From Collybia mongolica (taxonomy: Eukaryota > Basidiomycota > Agaricomycetes > Agaricales > Clitocybaceae): a DNA stretch of 64,000 nt. Every line of letters begins with the position of its first letter. Positions within the stretch are counted from its first letter, which is position 1. Made by a program: the position numbers and the translations under genes. Under the pieces are notes generated by a model. The model was not told the DNA's origin. It saw only the letters and a program-made list of their open reading frames with translations, and made no database searches. Of this stretch, positions 1 through 9,874 are shown in pieces. The stretch spans positions 2,108,001 to 2,172,000 of the forward strand of contig JAAXNY010000001.1 in assembly GCA_013420905.1 (NCBI GenBank). The letters run 5' to 3'.

Positions 1-837
1 CCCTGAGTATTGGAGGATTACTTTTGGGCAAAAGGAATATACATGTCCAGGTTTCTTTTCTTTACATCCTGGGCATTTGTAGTTTGGGCAGTCTAGTCTC
101 ATATGATCTTTAGACCAGCAGTGTGTGCATTTGAAGCTATAAATTGAGTCGCATGGATCGGGTGTAGAATTGGTTAAGTCAATGGGATTTTGAATGTCTC
201 CTTTTTGATTGAAGGAGTTTGGTGGTAATTTTGCTGGTCTTCTTTTTGGTTTCTTTTTGATTATGGATTTTGTTGCTTTCTGTCTTTTGGTTCATGTCAT
301 AATGAGTGATGGGTCTATAGATGGTATAGGTGTTTTTGTGGTATATGGTGATATATTTGATTCAGGAGATGTTGAGCAATAACTTGGTGGTTCTGGCATT
401 TCGGGAATGGGGAATAATGTTCTTCTTCCAGAGGATGTGGTCTGAAGAGCCAATGATGTGTTGAAGGGAATTGACGTAGTGGGTGTTTCATAGATTTGTT
501 CTTTGTTTTATACAATGATTTGTAGTGCTTCAAATTCTAGAGTGGAGCTGAGGTTTCCTGCAACCTGATCCATGAAACTTGTGATTTTGGCAGTTTGGTT
601 AAACAGCGTATCTCGTATCTGTTTATATCTTCCATACTGTTCCAAAAGGTCTTGACTGGGGGTTTTATCCCAAATTTCTGTTATCGTTGATTGGAGGGTT
701 TCTTGTGCAAACCAATTTTGGAATTTGTTGCGTCGACGAATGCAATTGGCATAGTCAAGTCTTTCTCCCGTAGTGTTGGAGTAGTGAGAGGAATGTGTGT
801 CGGCAGATTTGGCTGATGTGAAAAAGGAGGAAGTCAT
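1..837 (-). pseudogene. Extra ORF downstream of the outer Gypsy pol, with CCHC zinc knuckle (runs off left edge)
   Basis: An ATG at 837 opens an ORF only about 20 nt after the stop that ends the chromodomain ORF (857-859), on the same strand. The first 109 codons look like a helical, polar protein. A TAA at 508-510 and a TGA near 295-297 interrupt the frame, but the same frame continues through both into a basic, Lys/Pro-rich stretch. It then reaches a C-X2-C-X4-H-X4-C zinc knuckle (CTHCWSKDHMRLDC, about 73-114) and a second Cys/His cluster (CPGC...H...C) before the window ends. Zinc knuckles normally sit in Gag, so a CCHC protein after integrase-chromodomain is unusual. It may be a third ORF of this retroelement family or the gag-like part of an adjacent element. 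I do not recognise the N-terminal part. Confidence 0.5.
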
Positions 838-856
838 CGTTTGTTCGAAAGTTTGT

Positions 857-1122
857 TTAGAGGCGGTGTTGCTTCTGGTAAGATTGTAGTATTGTTTGAG
901 CTCCTTTTAAATGGTTTTCGGGTTCCCACGTGTTGTGAGCTGATGAGTAGCCTTTCCATTTCACAAGGTATTGGAAGCCTCGGCCTCGTTGTCGGTGATT
1001 GATAATTCCTTCTACTTCATACTCTTCATTTTGATCCACGAGGTCTGGTGGAGGTTCTAAGAAATTGGGTCCGTGGGTGTTGGTTTCCTTGTATGGTGTA
1101 AGAAGGGAAGCATGAAACATGG
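857..1122 (-). pseudogene. Chromodomain C-terminus of the outer Ty3/Gypsy polyprotein
   Basis: This 87-residue segment contains a complete chromodomain, with EYEVEGIINHR, YLVKWKGYSSAHNTWEPE and a following helix, the targeting module of chromoviral integrases. It is the direct continuation of the integrase ORF on the other side of the 1.2-kb LTR at 1123-2338. Removing that LTR plus one copy of the 4-bp duplication (1220 nt) puts this segment in the same frame as the upstream integrase, reading through ...KIHP into MFHA.... The segment ends with TAA at 857-859. It is not an independent gene. Confidence 0.8.
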
Positions 1123-2338
1123 TGAAAGGGGGCTCCTGGGCTATAAGTGTGCTGATGCTATGTAATGTAATCTCTTACACACACACACACCAAACCTAAC
1201 AATCAACACATGAACAGTAGGAATCGCCTGTTTTGAGTTTGGGTTCAAGTGCTTAGAAGCACTAAGCTTTGAATAGTACTAGCCAAAGCTCTTTCCAATG
1301 ATCTCTCGATGGGTTTGATTCAGACAAAGCTTCAACACAAGTTTAAAACTTGCTAGGTATATTTATAATATCTCTCGATCCAATAGACTGAGTACCAAGT
1401 GTATGTTCAATTATTAATGATCCCAAGTGGATCTATAAGTCCAAGTGACTTATTAAACAAACAGTGCCAAGTGCACTAAGGCCAAGTGCCTAGTAATTCC
1501 AATCGACAATGCGGTACTAAGTTCCAAGTGAACTAAGACTCTTCAATTCTATGATCTCTTCAAACAATTCCAATCAAGACAACTTTGAAGCAATCTGAGC
1601 CTTAATTCGGGCACACAATAGTGTTTAACAAATGTGATTTGTATACTCTATAGTAGTGCAGAGTGGGGGCAAGATTCCTTACCTTTGCGCTACTCATCTA
1701 CAGTCTATTTATAGTGTACAAACTAAATATCATACGGAATTGTAATTTTTATACGGAACCGCACTCCCCCGTGCCAAGGATCTGTATTTAATGCTGACGT
1801 GTCCTCTATGACTTGGCACGTGCGCCATACGTGCCAATTATGCCATTTACTGGTTACTTATCAAATATTGAAAGAGCTGGCTAAACTCTTATCAAGTCCC
1901 GACCACACACTTTGTTATTTAAAACAGTGCAGCGCTGTCATTTACTTCTCCTGATCATCCCAGTTGTTATTTACGGTGTCCCGTCTCTTCTGGTAGTTAA
2001 CACCAAGTGCCCCTGACTAGGATCGGGTTGTGCAAGTCCCAAATTTACAATTACTTCTCCTATTAATGATGATCCCCGGACTAATGATATCATACTACAA
2101 CGGTTACTTATGAACTAAGATACCGAGGTTGTAACTGGGCATGGTGAATAGGACTAATAATAGACCGTACTCATAGTCCTCTGTACTGATAGTGTATTAT
2201 CCATTAGACTAGTTCACTCTGATTAGCCATCTTGGAGCTCGACTCTAATCCTTTATTACCGTTTACTTGGTTATTAGAAATGATACTAATAGCCTTACTT
2301 GTTGACTTTATAAGTGCAAACAATTTCGGGCCCTATCA
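1123..2338 (-). mobile_element. Solo LTR, 1.2-kb family, inserted in the outer Gypsy pol
   Basis: Read on the minus strand it begins TGATAGGGCCC and ends CCCCCTTTCA, the TG...CA form of an LTR, and is 1216 bp long. It is flanked by the 4-bp direct repeat ATGG (1119-1122 and 2339-2342). A second copy lies in the opposite orientation at 11987-13220. It contains a TATAAATAG-type promoter box, an (AC)n microsatellite near its 3' end, and seven copies of CCAAGTG (as read on +), six of them within 1395-1530. No internal region of the parent element is present. Confidence 0.8.
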
Positions 2339-4141
2339 ATGGGGTGGATCTTCCATTGTGATGGAAGTTTCAGTTTGTACGTTACTGGTCCGCGGACTTC
2401 TTGGATTTCAAAGGGTCCTTCTCGTTTTGGTGCTAGTTTCTTTGAAGGATAGGGGATTCAAAGGTTTGTTCCTTCTAACCAAACGTGTTCTCCTCGTTTG
2501 AATGGAGTGAAACCTCGTGTTGTCCTTTCTGCAACTTTTCTTCTTGCCAAGTTGTGTGCTGCCATGGCTTCTTCTCGTGCTCTATTAAGTTCGATCATCC
2601 GTTGCTCCACACTTGGAACGTTTGTCTTCTGGAATGCTGATGGAATTGCCTGTGGTTCGTATCCCATCATAAGGAAGAATGGGGATCTTTTCGTTGTGGA
2701 GTGTGTTCTTTGATTATGTGCGAATTCTGCGATTGGGTTAAGATCCTTCCATATTGCTGGGTTGTTCTGGCAGAACATGCGGAAATAGATTTCGAGCTCT
2801 TGATTCAATCATTCTGTTTCTCCATCCGTTTGTGGGTGATACGCCGTGCTCATTACAAGCTTGATTCCAAGGAGTTTTCCTAGTTCTTTGAAGACTTTTG
2901 CTGCAAATTGAGGGCCTCGATTGGATAAGAAGGTGTCAGGTAATCCGAATCTTTTGTAGACATGTTCCAGGTAAAGGTTTGCTGTTCCTAGAGCATCAAT
3001 CATTTTGGTGCAAGGGATAGAAATTACCCCCTTCGTAAGGCCATGATCTACCACAACCATGAGACTGTCTTTTCCATTGTTTTCTGACGAAGTCAGCTGT
3101 GACAAATGAGAAAGGGTGTGGTTCTCCGTTTGTTGCAATCAGTATTAACCCTGGTCTTGTTGGGTGCGTGTTGACTTTCATTTGTTGGCATGTGGCGCAG
3201 CCATCAACGTAATTCTTTATGAATACTCCCATTCCTGGCCACCAGTATTCTCGACTGATTAACTCTTGTGTTTTGTATTGGCCTGGGTGTCCTCCTGGTT
3301 TTGTGTCATGATATCTTCGCACTATTTCTCATCGCAGCTTTGCATCTGGTCCTACATAACATCTGTTCTTGAAAAACAGAAGTCCGTCTTTGAATTTCCA
3401 ATCAGATAGGTTTGATTTAATTGGTGGTGTCCCTGTCTCTTTTAATGCTTCAATTGATTTTGCAAACAACTCATCTTCTTCAACTGATTTCTTTAGGTCT
3501 TCTTGTAAACCTATATCAATCATTTTGATAAAAATATCATCTGGTAGTAAGATCCGGTCTTCGTTGTCTGTGTCTTCTGTACTGACGTAGTCTGATCTTC
3601 TTGATAGAGCATCAGACTGTATCATTCGTGTTCCAGGTGTGTATACGAGTTTCAGATCAAATTGTGACAGGAACAGGCTCCATCCTGCTTGTTGTCGGTT
3701 CAATTTTTGTGCCGTTCGGAAGTACGTCAGGTTCTTGTGATCTGACAGAATCACTGTGGGGAATTGTGATCCTTCTAGGTAGTGTCTCCATGTTTTCAAG
3801 GCTCGAATGATGCCTAGTAATTCTCTGTCATAGATTTCGTAGTTTCTTTCTGTTTCTGTAAATGAGTGTGAAATGTATCCGCATGGATGCCATTCTCCAT
3901 TGTCATTTTGTTGTTGTAATACCGCGCCTGTTGCCCATTTCAAAGCATCTGATTCAATGTGGAATGGTTTGTTTTTGTCTGGCATCATGAGGACGGGCGA
4001 TTTCAAAAATTTCTGTTTTAATCCATCAAATGCTTCTTGGCAATCTTGAGTCCACTTCCATTTGATGTCTTTTCTTGTCAGATTTGTCAATGGTCTGCTA
4101 AGTTCAGCGTAGTGTCCAATGAACTTTTGGTAGAAGTTTGC
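2339..4141 (-). pseudogene. Outer Ty3/Gypsy pol: RT thumb, RNase H and integrase (broken)
   Basis: On the minus strand the fragment starts abruptly at 4141 in the RT thumb/connection (NFYQKFIGHYAELSRPL), continues through RNase H (DREL, LSDHKNL), the integrase HHCC zinc domain (HDTKPGGHPG...CATCQQMK), the integrase core ([21 protein letters not shown]) and the C-terminal fold up to KIHP. The RT palm is missing because the inner element and a deletion replace it. Damage: TGA at 3329-3331, a frameshift near 3100-3135, TGA at 2809-2811 and TGA at 2458-2460. Each TGA sits where Arg is expected, so CGA to TGA is likely. Its codon use and base composition are more AT-rich than in the inner element, which fits an older insertion. 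Confidence 0.85.
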
Positions 4142-4589
4142 TGTAAGGGCAACTCCGGCGGAGTGCGCGCGAACTTAGTAGAGCGGGCCGACGCTGAGGA
4201 GGGGATCCTAAGAGAATACTCTGAGGAGCCTCCATCAGGGGGGGTGTGCTATATACCTAGTACTACATTAAATACACGTTCCCGGTGCGGTACGACGACA
4301 TGCGTTGGGCTAGCGAAGGTCACGTGACCGTGCCCTTGATAGTCCGAACAAGTGCGAAGTCCGGCAGCGAACTGCGTGCGAAGTAGAGAGTGGGGGTGCG
4401 TGTGGGCGTAGGTAATGAACGTGCGATGTAGTGAATGTAATTGAGTGAGCGCGAAGTAAGCAGAGAAATTGTATCGTAAGTCGGCGGGATGACTGAGTTG
4501 CGAATCGGCGAAGTAGAAGTCGGCGGAGTGAGATTCGGCGAAGTAAGGCTAGATCGGCGAAGTAAGGCGGAAATGGAGTTCCCCTTACA
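4142..4589 (-). repeat. 3' LTR of the inner Gypsy element (448 bp)
   Basis: TG...CA ends with inverted tips TGTAAGGG/CCCTTACA. It contains a TATATA box, the predicted transcript start motif AGAGTATTCT, a CACGTG-centred palindrome (GGTCACGTGACC) and repeated GCGAAGT units. It aligns end to end with 9875-10322 with nine differences, every one a transition at a CpG site, and no indels. Confidence 0.95.
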
Positions 4590-4602
4590 TTACCCCCCTT
4601 CT
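4590..4602 (-). promoter_or_regulatory. Polypurine tract of the inner Gypsy element
   Basis: The minus strand reads AGAAGGGGGGTAA directly before the TGTAAGGG start of the 3' LTR. A purine run in this position primes plus-strand DNA synthesis in LTR retrotransposons. It overlaps the TAG that ends pol (4601-4603). Confidence 0.8.
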
Positions 4603-7600
4603 AGGTTCGCATGTCTTCATGCCGGCGTTGGAACGGGATCTGTGCGAATTGGACGCGTTGTACGAGTCGCGGTGCTCCGGGGTTGCGTCTGTAGAATTCG
4701 GCGACCAACTCGTCCGCATTCACCTTGTCGGCAGGTTCCCAGGTGTTCTGTTCGTAGCTGTAGCCCTTCCAGGCGATCAGGTACTGCAGGTTGTTCCTGT
4801 AAATCCGGCTGTCCATGATCTCCTGAACCTTATAATGTACCTCGCCGTCTATGAGAGTGGGTTCAGGGACTTCGGTGACCGTTCTACCGGGTATTGGGTC
4901 GTGCGGCGTGGGTAGGAGTTTGACAACATGGAAGACCGGGTGGATGCGCGATAGCGCCAGCGGAAGTTTGAGGTGGTAGGCGTGCGATCCAACCTTGGCT
5001 TCGATGGGGTAGGGCCCGATGTAGCGGTGAGCCAGTTTCTGCGACGGTCGAGTGATACGAATGTCGCGCGAATCCAAATACATCCAGTCTCCAACCTGGT
5101 AGTCGGGTGTTGGGTTTCGGCGGTGATTGTAGTACATCGCCATCTCGTCCTTGGCTTTGGCTAATGCGGCGCGGGCTTCCTCGAGGGTGTCCTTCATTCG
5201 GTCGCGGAATTCGTTCGCGGTTTCCAGCCGGGATGGTGCGGTCTGTGGTTCGAAGCCCATGCGTGGATGTCGACCGGTGTCCAGGAAGAACGGCGAGTGC
5301 TGTGTCGAGGAGTGGACGTGGTTATTGTACTGGAATTCGGCGAGCGGTAAAAGGTCGACCCAGTTGTCCTGTCGCTCGCTGACGAATAACCGGAGATACT
5401 GCTCCAGTTCCTGGTTCACTCGCTCGGTCTGTCCGTCTGTCTGTGGGTGGTACGCCGTAGACACTGTGAGTTTAATATCAAGCATGCGATATAACTCCCT
5501 TGTGAATTCCACCACGAACTGTACCCCTCGGTCGGAGACCATAGCCTTCGGTAAGCCGTGCAACTTCCACACATGCTGGAGGTAAAGCCTTGCCGATCCA
5601 AGCGCGGTAATTGTCGTCGTGGTTGGGATGAAGTGCGCGCGTTTACCCACCGTGTCCACCACTACCATGATCGCATCATGCCCTTGCGACTCGGGGAGTT
5701 CCACGATGAAATCCACGCTTGCGACGTCCCAGCGACCTTCCGGAATCGGCAGCGGTTTAAGTTCGCCGCTTGGAAGTTGACGCTGAGCCTTCGTTCGGAG
5801 ACAGAGGTCGCATGTCTTGCAGTATTTGCCGATGTAGCGCGACATTTGAGGCCACCAGTAATTGCGCGATACGAGTTCCAACGTCTTCCATCTTCCGGCG
5901 TGTCCCGCAATTCACGAATCGTGATGTTGCGCAACTATACGTCTGCGAAGGTCAGCGTGTTTTGGGACGTAGATGCGATCGCGGAAATACAGCAACTCCT
6001 GTGCTTCCCTCCACTCTGCGCTCCGAACCAATTTTCCTGCGGACTTCTTCAACTCCTGCGCCGCCTTCACCACCGCTTCCTCCTGATGTCCCTCGCAATT
6101 GCCTCTCCGAATATCCCGCAGAATGTCCCTTTCCTCTCCTTCCACGACCATTCCTTCCAGCGCACGGATTGTGAACAACTCCGGTTTGAGGAGGACTAGA
6201 TCGCAGTTATCCTCGCTTCCATCGCTGTGGTCCGCTCGGCGAGATAGCACGTCTGGCTTACCCATACTTCGTCCGGGCTTGTGGTGCAGCGAGAAGTTGA
6301 ATTGGGAGAGGTACAGTGACCACCTGGCCTGTCTCCGATTTAGCTTCGGGGACGTCCGGAAGTACTCTAGATTTTTGTGGTCTGTCCAGATCTCGAAGTC
6401 GTGTCGCGCGCCTTCAAGGAAGTGTTGCCATTCTTCGAGTGCGCGAATGATGGCAAGCATTTCCTTGTCGTGTATCTCGTAATTCCGCTCGACCGCGTTG
6501 AGGCTCTTTGACGAAAACGCGATCGGGTGCCACTTGTCGTCCTCCGGGCTGAGTTGCAAAAGTACTGCGCCGGTCGCAAAATCCGAACTATCTGCCTCCA
6601 CCCTAAACGGCCGGTTGTCGTCTGCGAACATCAGTACCGGTTTAGACGACACCGCTTCCTTCAACCCTTCGAATGCCTCCTGCTCCGACTCACCCCACTT
6701 CCAAGGCACGTCTTTACCGGTGAGATCAAACAATGGCCGCGCAATATGGGAGAAGTCGCGAATGAACCGCCGATAGAAGTTCGTGAAGCCCAAGAAGGAC
6801 TGCACTTGCTTCTTGTTCGTGGGCGTTGGCCATTCCGCTACTCCGGCAACCTTGACCGGGTCCATCTCCGCCTGCCCCTCTGAGATAATGAGCCCCAGAT
6901 ACTCGATTCGGGTCTTCTCGAATTTGCATTTGTCCAGTTGCAGGTACAGTTTATGTTCGCGGAGTCGCTGGAGAACTAACCTCGTAATTCGGCAGTGTTC
7001 GGCGAGTGTCTTTGTGTAGATTAGAATATCATCGATGTAGACACATACCACTCCTTCCATGATGAGATCGTGGAATATCTCGTTCATCATGGTTTGGAAC
7101 GTTGCCGGCGAGTTAGTGAGACCAAAGAACATTACCAGGGGCTCAAACATTCCGCGGTTTGTGCGAAATGCGGCCTTCCACTCATCACCTTCCTTAATTC
7201 GGACGTTGTTGTATCCCCAGCGAACGTCGAATTTGGAGAAGTATTTCGCTCCCCGAAGATTGTTGACGAGGTCGGAGATGAGTGGGAGTGGGTATTTGTT
7301 CTTGATCGTCAGCGAATTGAGAATGCGGTAGTCCTGTACCGGGCGTAGCGAACCGTCCTTCTTCTTGATAAAGAAGAACGGCGAAGCCATTGGCGATTTG
7401 GAGGGGCGGATCCGACCAGAGGCGAGGTTCTCCTCGAGGAACTTGTCCAACTCCGCTTGTTCGGCGACTGAGAGCGGGTAGACCTTGCAGGATTTCCCTT
7501 CTGCGTCGCGGACGAGTTCGATCGCGTGGTCCCACGGTCGGCGATCTGGGAGAGCGTCGAAGGACGTCTTGGAGAACACATCCTCAAATTCGTGGACGTG

Positions 7601-8551
7601 CGCCGGTGCTAGATCGAAAAACGTCTTGGGTTGCACATTACGATCAAAGGAGTCTGTGATCTGCTGGGACGCGTTCTTCCGGGCTTCCGTTTGGATCTTT
7701 TCCGCTAGTCACTGCGAGATGGTTTGGGTTGTCCGAATCTCTTCCGGTGCCTTCTGAAACTGTCCTGGTTCGCCGATGTTGACCACGAAGATACGGTCGC
7801 CCTCTTCGATGCAATCTTCAAGGGCGATATCTCCTTCGTGCTCAGAGTTGGGAACCTCTCCAATTTCTGTTTCTGGTTCGGGCATGGGTCCTGCGCGACA
7901 GGCGTTGATGCGGGCCTCCAATTTACGCTTCTCCGCCTTTTCCGATTTAACCTCGTTCGCGCAGGTCCGACATTTGTCGGGACAGCGACTCATCTTCACC
8001 TCGTTGGTCTGCCAGTTGATCTCCGGGTTGTGCTCCTGCAACCAAGTGTAGCCCAGTATGAGATCCTGCTTCCCTAGGCTGGTGACCGCGAAGTGGGTGT
8101 GTTCTGAGTGACCGTTGTACCGGAGGATGAGGTCTACGATCTCCGAAATAGACCCGTTCTTGTTCGGAGTGCCGTCGATGTTGAACACCGGAATAGTGCG
8201 AACTAGCTTGCGCGAGGTCAACCTGTTCCTCCGCACGAATTCAGAATCAATGAAAAGGCCCGTTGCTCCCGAGTCTACCAAGCTGTTCGTCGCGAATGTC
8301 TCGCCTGTGTCGGTCGTCTGAAGTTCAATCTTGAGCTTCAGCGAGCGAGTGCTGGGGGTGGCGGCGACTATGAATCGCTTGGGTAGAGCTCGTTCCCATC
8401 GGGGGAGTCTCTGGCGCGGCGGTTTAGGGACGGGGATGGTATCTTGTACGGCTTCTGTAGTAGTTTCGGGTGTTTGGGAAATTTCAATTGTATTCTCAAC
8501 TTCTAAACACGCGAACCTATTTACAGATGACAGCGAGGGCGTACTGTTCAC
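4601..8551 (-). pseudogene. pol: Inner Gypsy pol: protease, RT, RNase H, integrase, chromodomain (two in-frame TGA)
   Basis: One reading frame runs through the whole segment, broken only by TGA at 7709-7711 (protease-RT linker) and 5912-5914 (integrase zinc domain). Domains in order: retropepsin-like protease (DSGATGLFID), reverse transcriptase (FDVRWGYNNV, catalytic VYIDDILIY), RNase H, integrase HHCC zinc finger (second part CKTCDLC), integrase core (ASVDFIVELP, MVSDRG and the downstream Glu), and a chromodomain near the C-terminus (YLIAWKGYSYEQNTWEP). It is in the -1 frame relative to gag. There is no ATG at its start, so it is probably made as a Gag-Pol fusion. Both stops fall where Arg (CGA) is likely. 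With them the element cannot make full-length Pol unless they are read through. Confidence 0.9.
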
Positions 8552-9714
8552 TCGCTGTCCACTACAAAACCCTCTTGAGTGGTTGCGAACGTTTCCCCTT
8601 CTTCCACCGGCGGTTCGACTTGTGCGTCTATCATCGCGAAGATGTGCTGCGCGAACTCATGCTGCTCCTCCATTGACATGAACCGCGTGTCGTAGCGGAG
8701 GGGGCAGTCCTTCCGGAAATGGCCCGGCTGCTTACATCGGTGGCAGGTCTCGATGTTCGTTCGAGCCCTCCGCATCGCGTCTACATCCATCGGAACCGGT
8801 GGAGGGAGAGCAGGGGGCAGCGGAGGTGGTGGTGGCGCCATCCGTTGCAGCGTCGGGGCTGAGAAGTGCGGCGGTGCGCGAAACGCCAAGGTAGTGGGTG
8901 CGGGAGGTGCGCGAGCCGCCGGTTTAGTGCTCAGGAAGGCCTCGTTGGTGAGGCGGTTTTCATCGCACTTCATCGCCGCTACATACCACTGTTCCGGCTG
9001 ATCGTCCGCTGGTCGTCCCACTGCCATTGTCGCGATCTGTGACTGAATCTCCCTGCTCAGTCCCTTCTGGTACTTCACCACAATCGTCAACCCCTCCTTG
9101 TATCCTGACTTGTCGATGAGATCCCTGAACTCATCCGTGTAGTCGTCCACCGATCGCAATCCTTGGTGGTAGCTGCTTGTTTCCAACCTCGTAATCGCCC
9201 GCTGCGCTTTGCTCTGCACGAAGAAGTTGACCGCGAAGTCGGCGCGGAATAGGGCCCATGTCGCGTACTTCAGGTTCCCGGTAGCGGTCTGGTATCGCAT
9301 GGCCCGGTCCGCGAACAGATACGCTCGGCCTTTCTTCATGAAGGTGTACGCCCACCGTACCTGCGTCACTTCATCCGCGAACTGGTGTGGTACAAGATTT
9401 ATATACAGTTCGCATGCGTTAATGAACGCACGCCCTCGTTCGCGCGATCCGTCGAAGTCATCGGGAAGCGATGGCCGGAGTGCCGAAGGTCGTCCCGAAT
9501 TAACATGGGTCGCGGGGGGAGGTGTTGATACATTATTTACAGGGGCGCTGGGTGCAGGGGTATTGACCGGGGGTGGGGGAGCCGCGGTTTGGAGCGCGAT
9601 CAGCGCGTTGATGCTGTCGGTGAGCTTCTTAAGCTGCTTGGCTTGTTCCTCCGCCTTCCTATTGAGATCTCCTACGTCTCGTTCGATGTTATCCATCCTC
9701 GTTTCGGCGTCCAT
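8548..9714 (-). CDS. gag: Inner Gypsy Gag with CCHC zinc knuckle
   Basis: Capsid/nucleocapsid protein of the retrotransposon. It starts with a coiled-coil-like helix (DNIERDVGDLNRKAEEQ), then a Pro-rich linker and a retrotransposon Gag domain. A Pro-rich stretch follows, then one zinc knuckle, CHRCKQPGHFRKDC, for RNA packaging. The first in-frame ATG is at 9714; the frame is open up to a TAG at 9871-9873 just inside the LTR but without another ATG, so 9714 is chosen. The stop is TGA at 8548-8550, and the pol frame overlaps its end. The ORF is intact. Confidence 0.88.
   Translation of the reverse strand: MDAETRMDNIERDVGDLNRKAEEQAKQLKKLTDSINALIALQTAAPPPPVNTPAPSAPVNNVSTPPPATHVNSGRPSALRPSLPDDFDGSRERGRAFINACELYINLVPHQFADEVTQVRWAYTFMKKGRAYLFADRAMRYQTATGNLKYATWALFRADFAVNFFVQSKAQRAITRLETSSYHQGLRSVDDYTDEFRDLIDKSGYKEGLTIVVKYQKGLSREIQSQIATMAVGRPADDQPEQWYVAAMKCDENRLTNEAFLSTKPAARAPPAPTTLAFRAPPHFSAPTLQRMAPPPPPLPPALPPPVPMDVDAMRRARTNIETCHRCKQPGHFRKDCPLRYDTRFMSMEEQHEFAQHIFAMIDAQVEPPVEEGETFATTQEGFVVDSE
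8566..8572 (-). promoter_or_regulatory. Candidate -1 ribosomal frameshift heptamer between gag and pol
   Basis: The minus strand reads GGGTTTT in the phase G_GGT_TTT relative to gag. This fits the X_XXY_YYZ rule for -1 slippage and closely resembles the known L-A virus site GGGUUUA. It lies 15 nt upstream of the gag stop. The pol frame is the -1 frame and is open here, so slippage would create a Gag-Pol fusion. I have not modelled a downstream pseudoknot. Confidence 0.6.
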
Positions 9715-9862
9715 CGGCCGGAGTAGGAGTTCCACTTCTAGTTCGGAGGAGGGTGGAGAGGGCGATTCTCGCGCGGTCTTGACGGATTCTGTATCGGAGC
9801 TGACAGTTTCTGCCGATTGGAATTTGGCAATGGCTGCGGTGAGGTCGCGGTCTCTGCTGGTG

Positions 9863-9872
9863 AGAGTATTCT
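9863..9872 (-). promoter_or_regulatory. Self-priming primer-binding site (PBS) of the inner Gypsy element
   Basis: Two bases inside the 5' LTR the minus strand reads AGAATACTCT. This is the exact reverse complement of AGAGTATTCT at 9955-9946 in the same LTR, which begins 33 nt downstream of the first T of a TATATA box (9988-9983), where transcription should start. In the Tf1/sushi group the RNA 5' end folds back and primes reverse transcription in this way. I recognise no tRNA 3'-end complement here. Confidence 0.7.
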
Positions 9873-9874
9873 AC

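Noticed and set aside
5558..6199. Long plus-strand open frames antisense to the Gypsy pol (also around 7390-8681 and 9209-10060)
   Set aside because: They mirror the codons of the minus-strand retrotransposon genes, lack domains and splice or start context, and end with the element's own structure.
2458..7711. TGA read as Arg or another amino acid (recoding)
   Set aside because: Host genes here end in TGA (alpha-galactosidase, the two-exon gene at 16555), and the pattern is better explained by CpG to TpG mutation in repeats.
9855..9874. tRNA-type primer-binding site inside the 5' LTR
   Set aside because: The sequence contains ACCAGCAGAG, which loosely recalls initiator-tRNA sites, but it lacks the expected TGG start next to the LTR. 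The 10-base match to the RNA 5' end is a better explanation.
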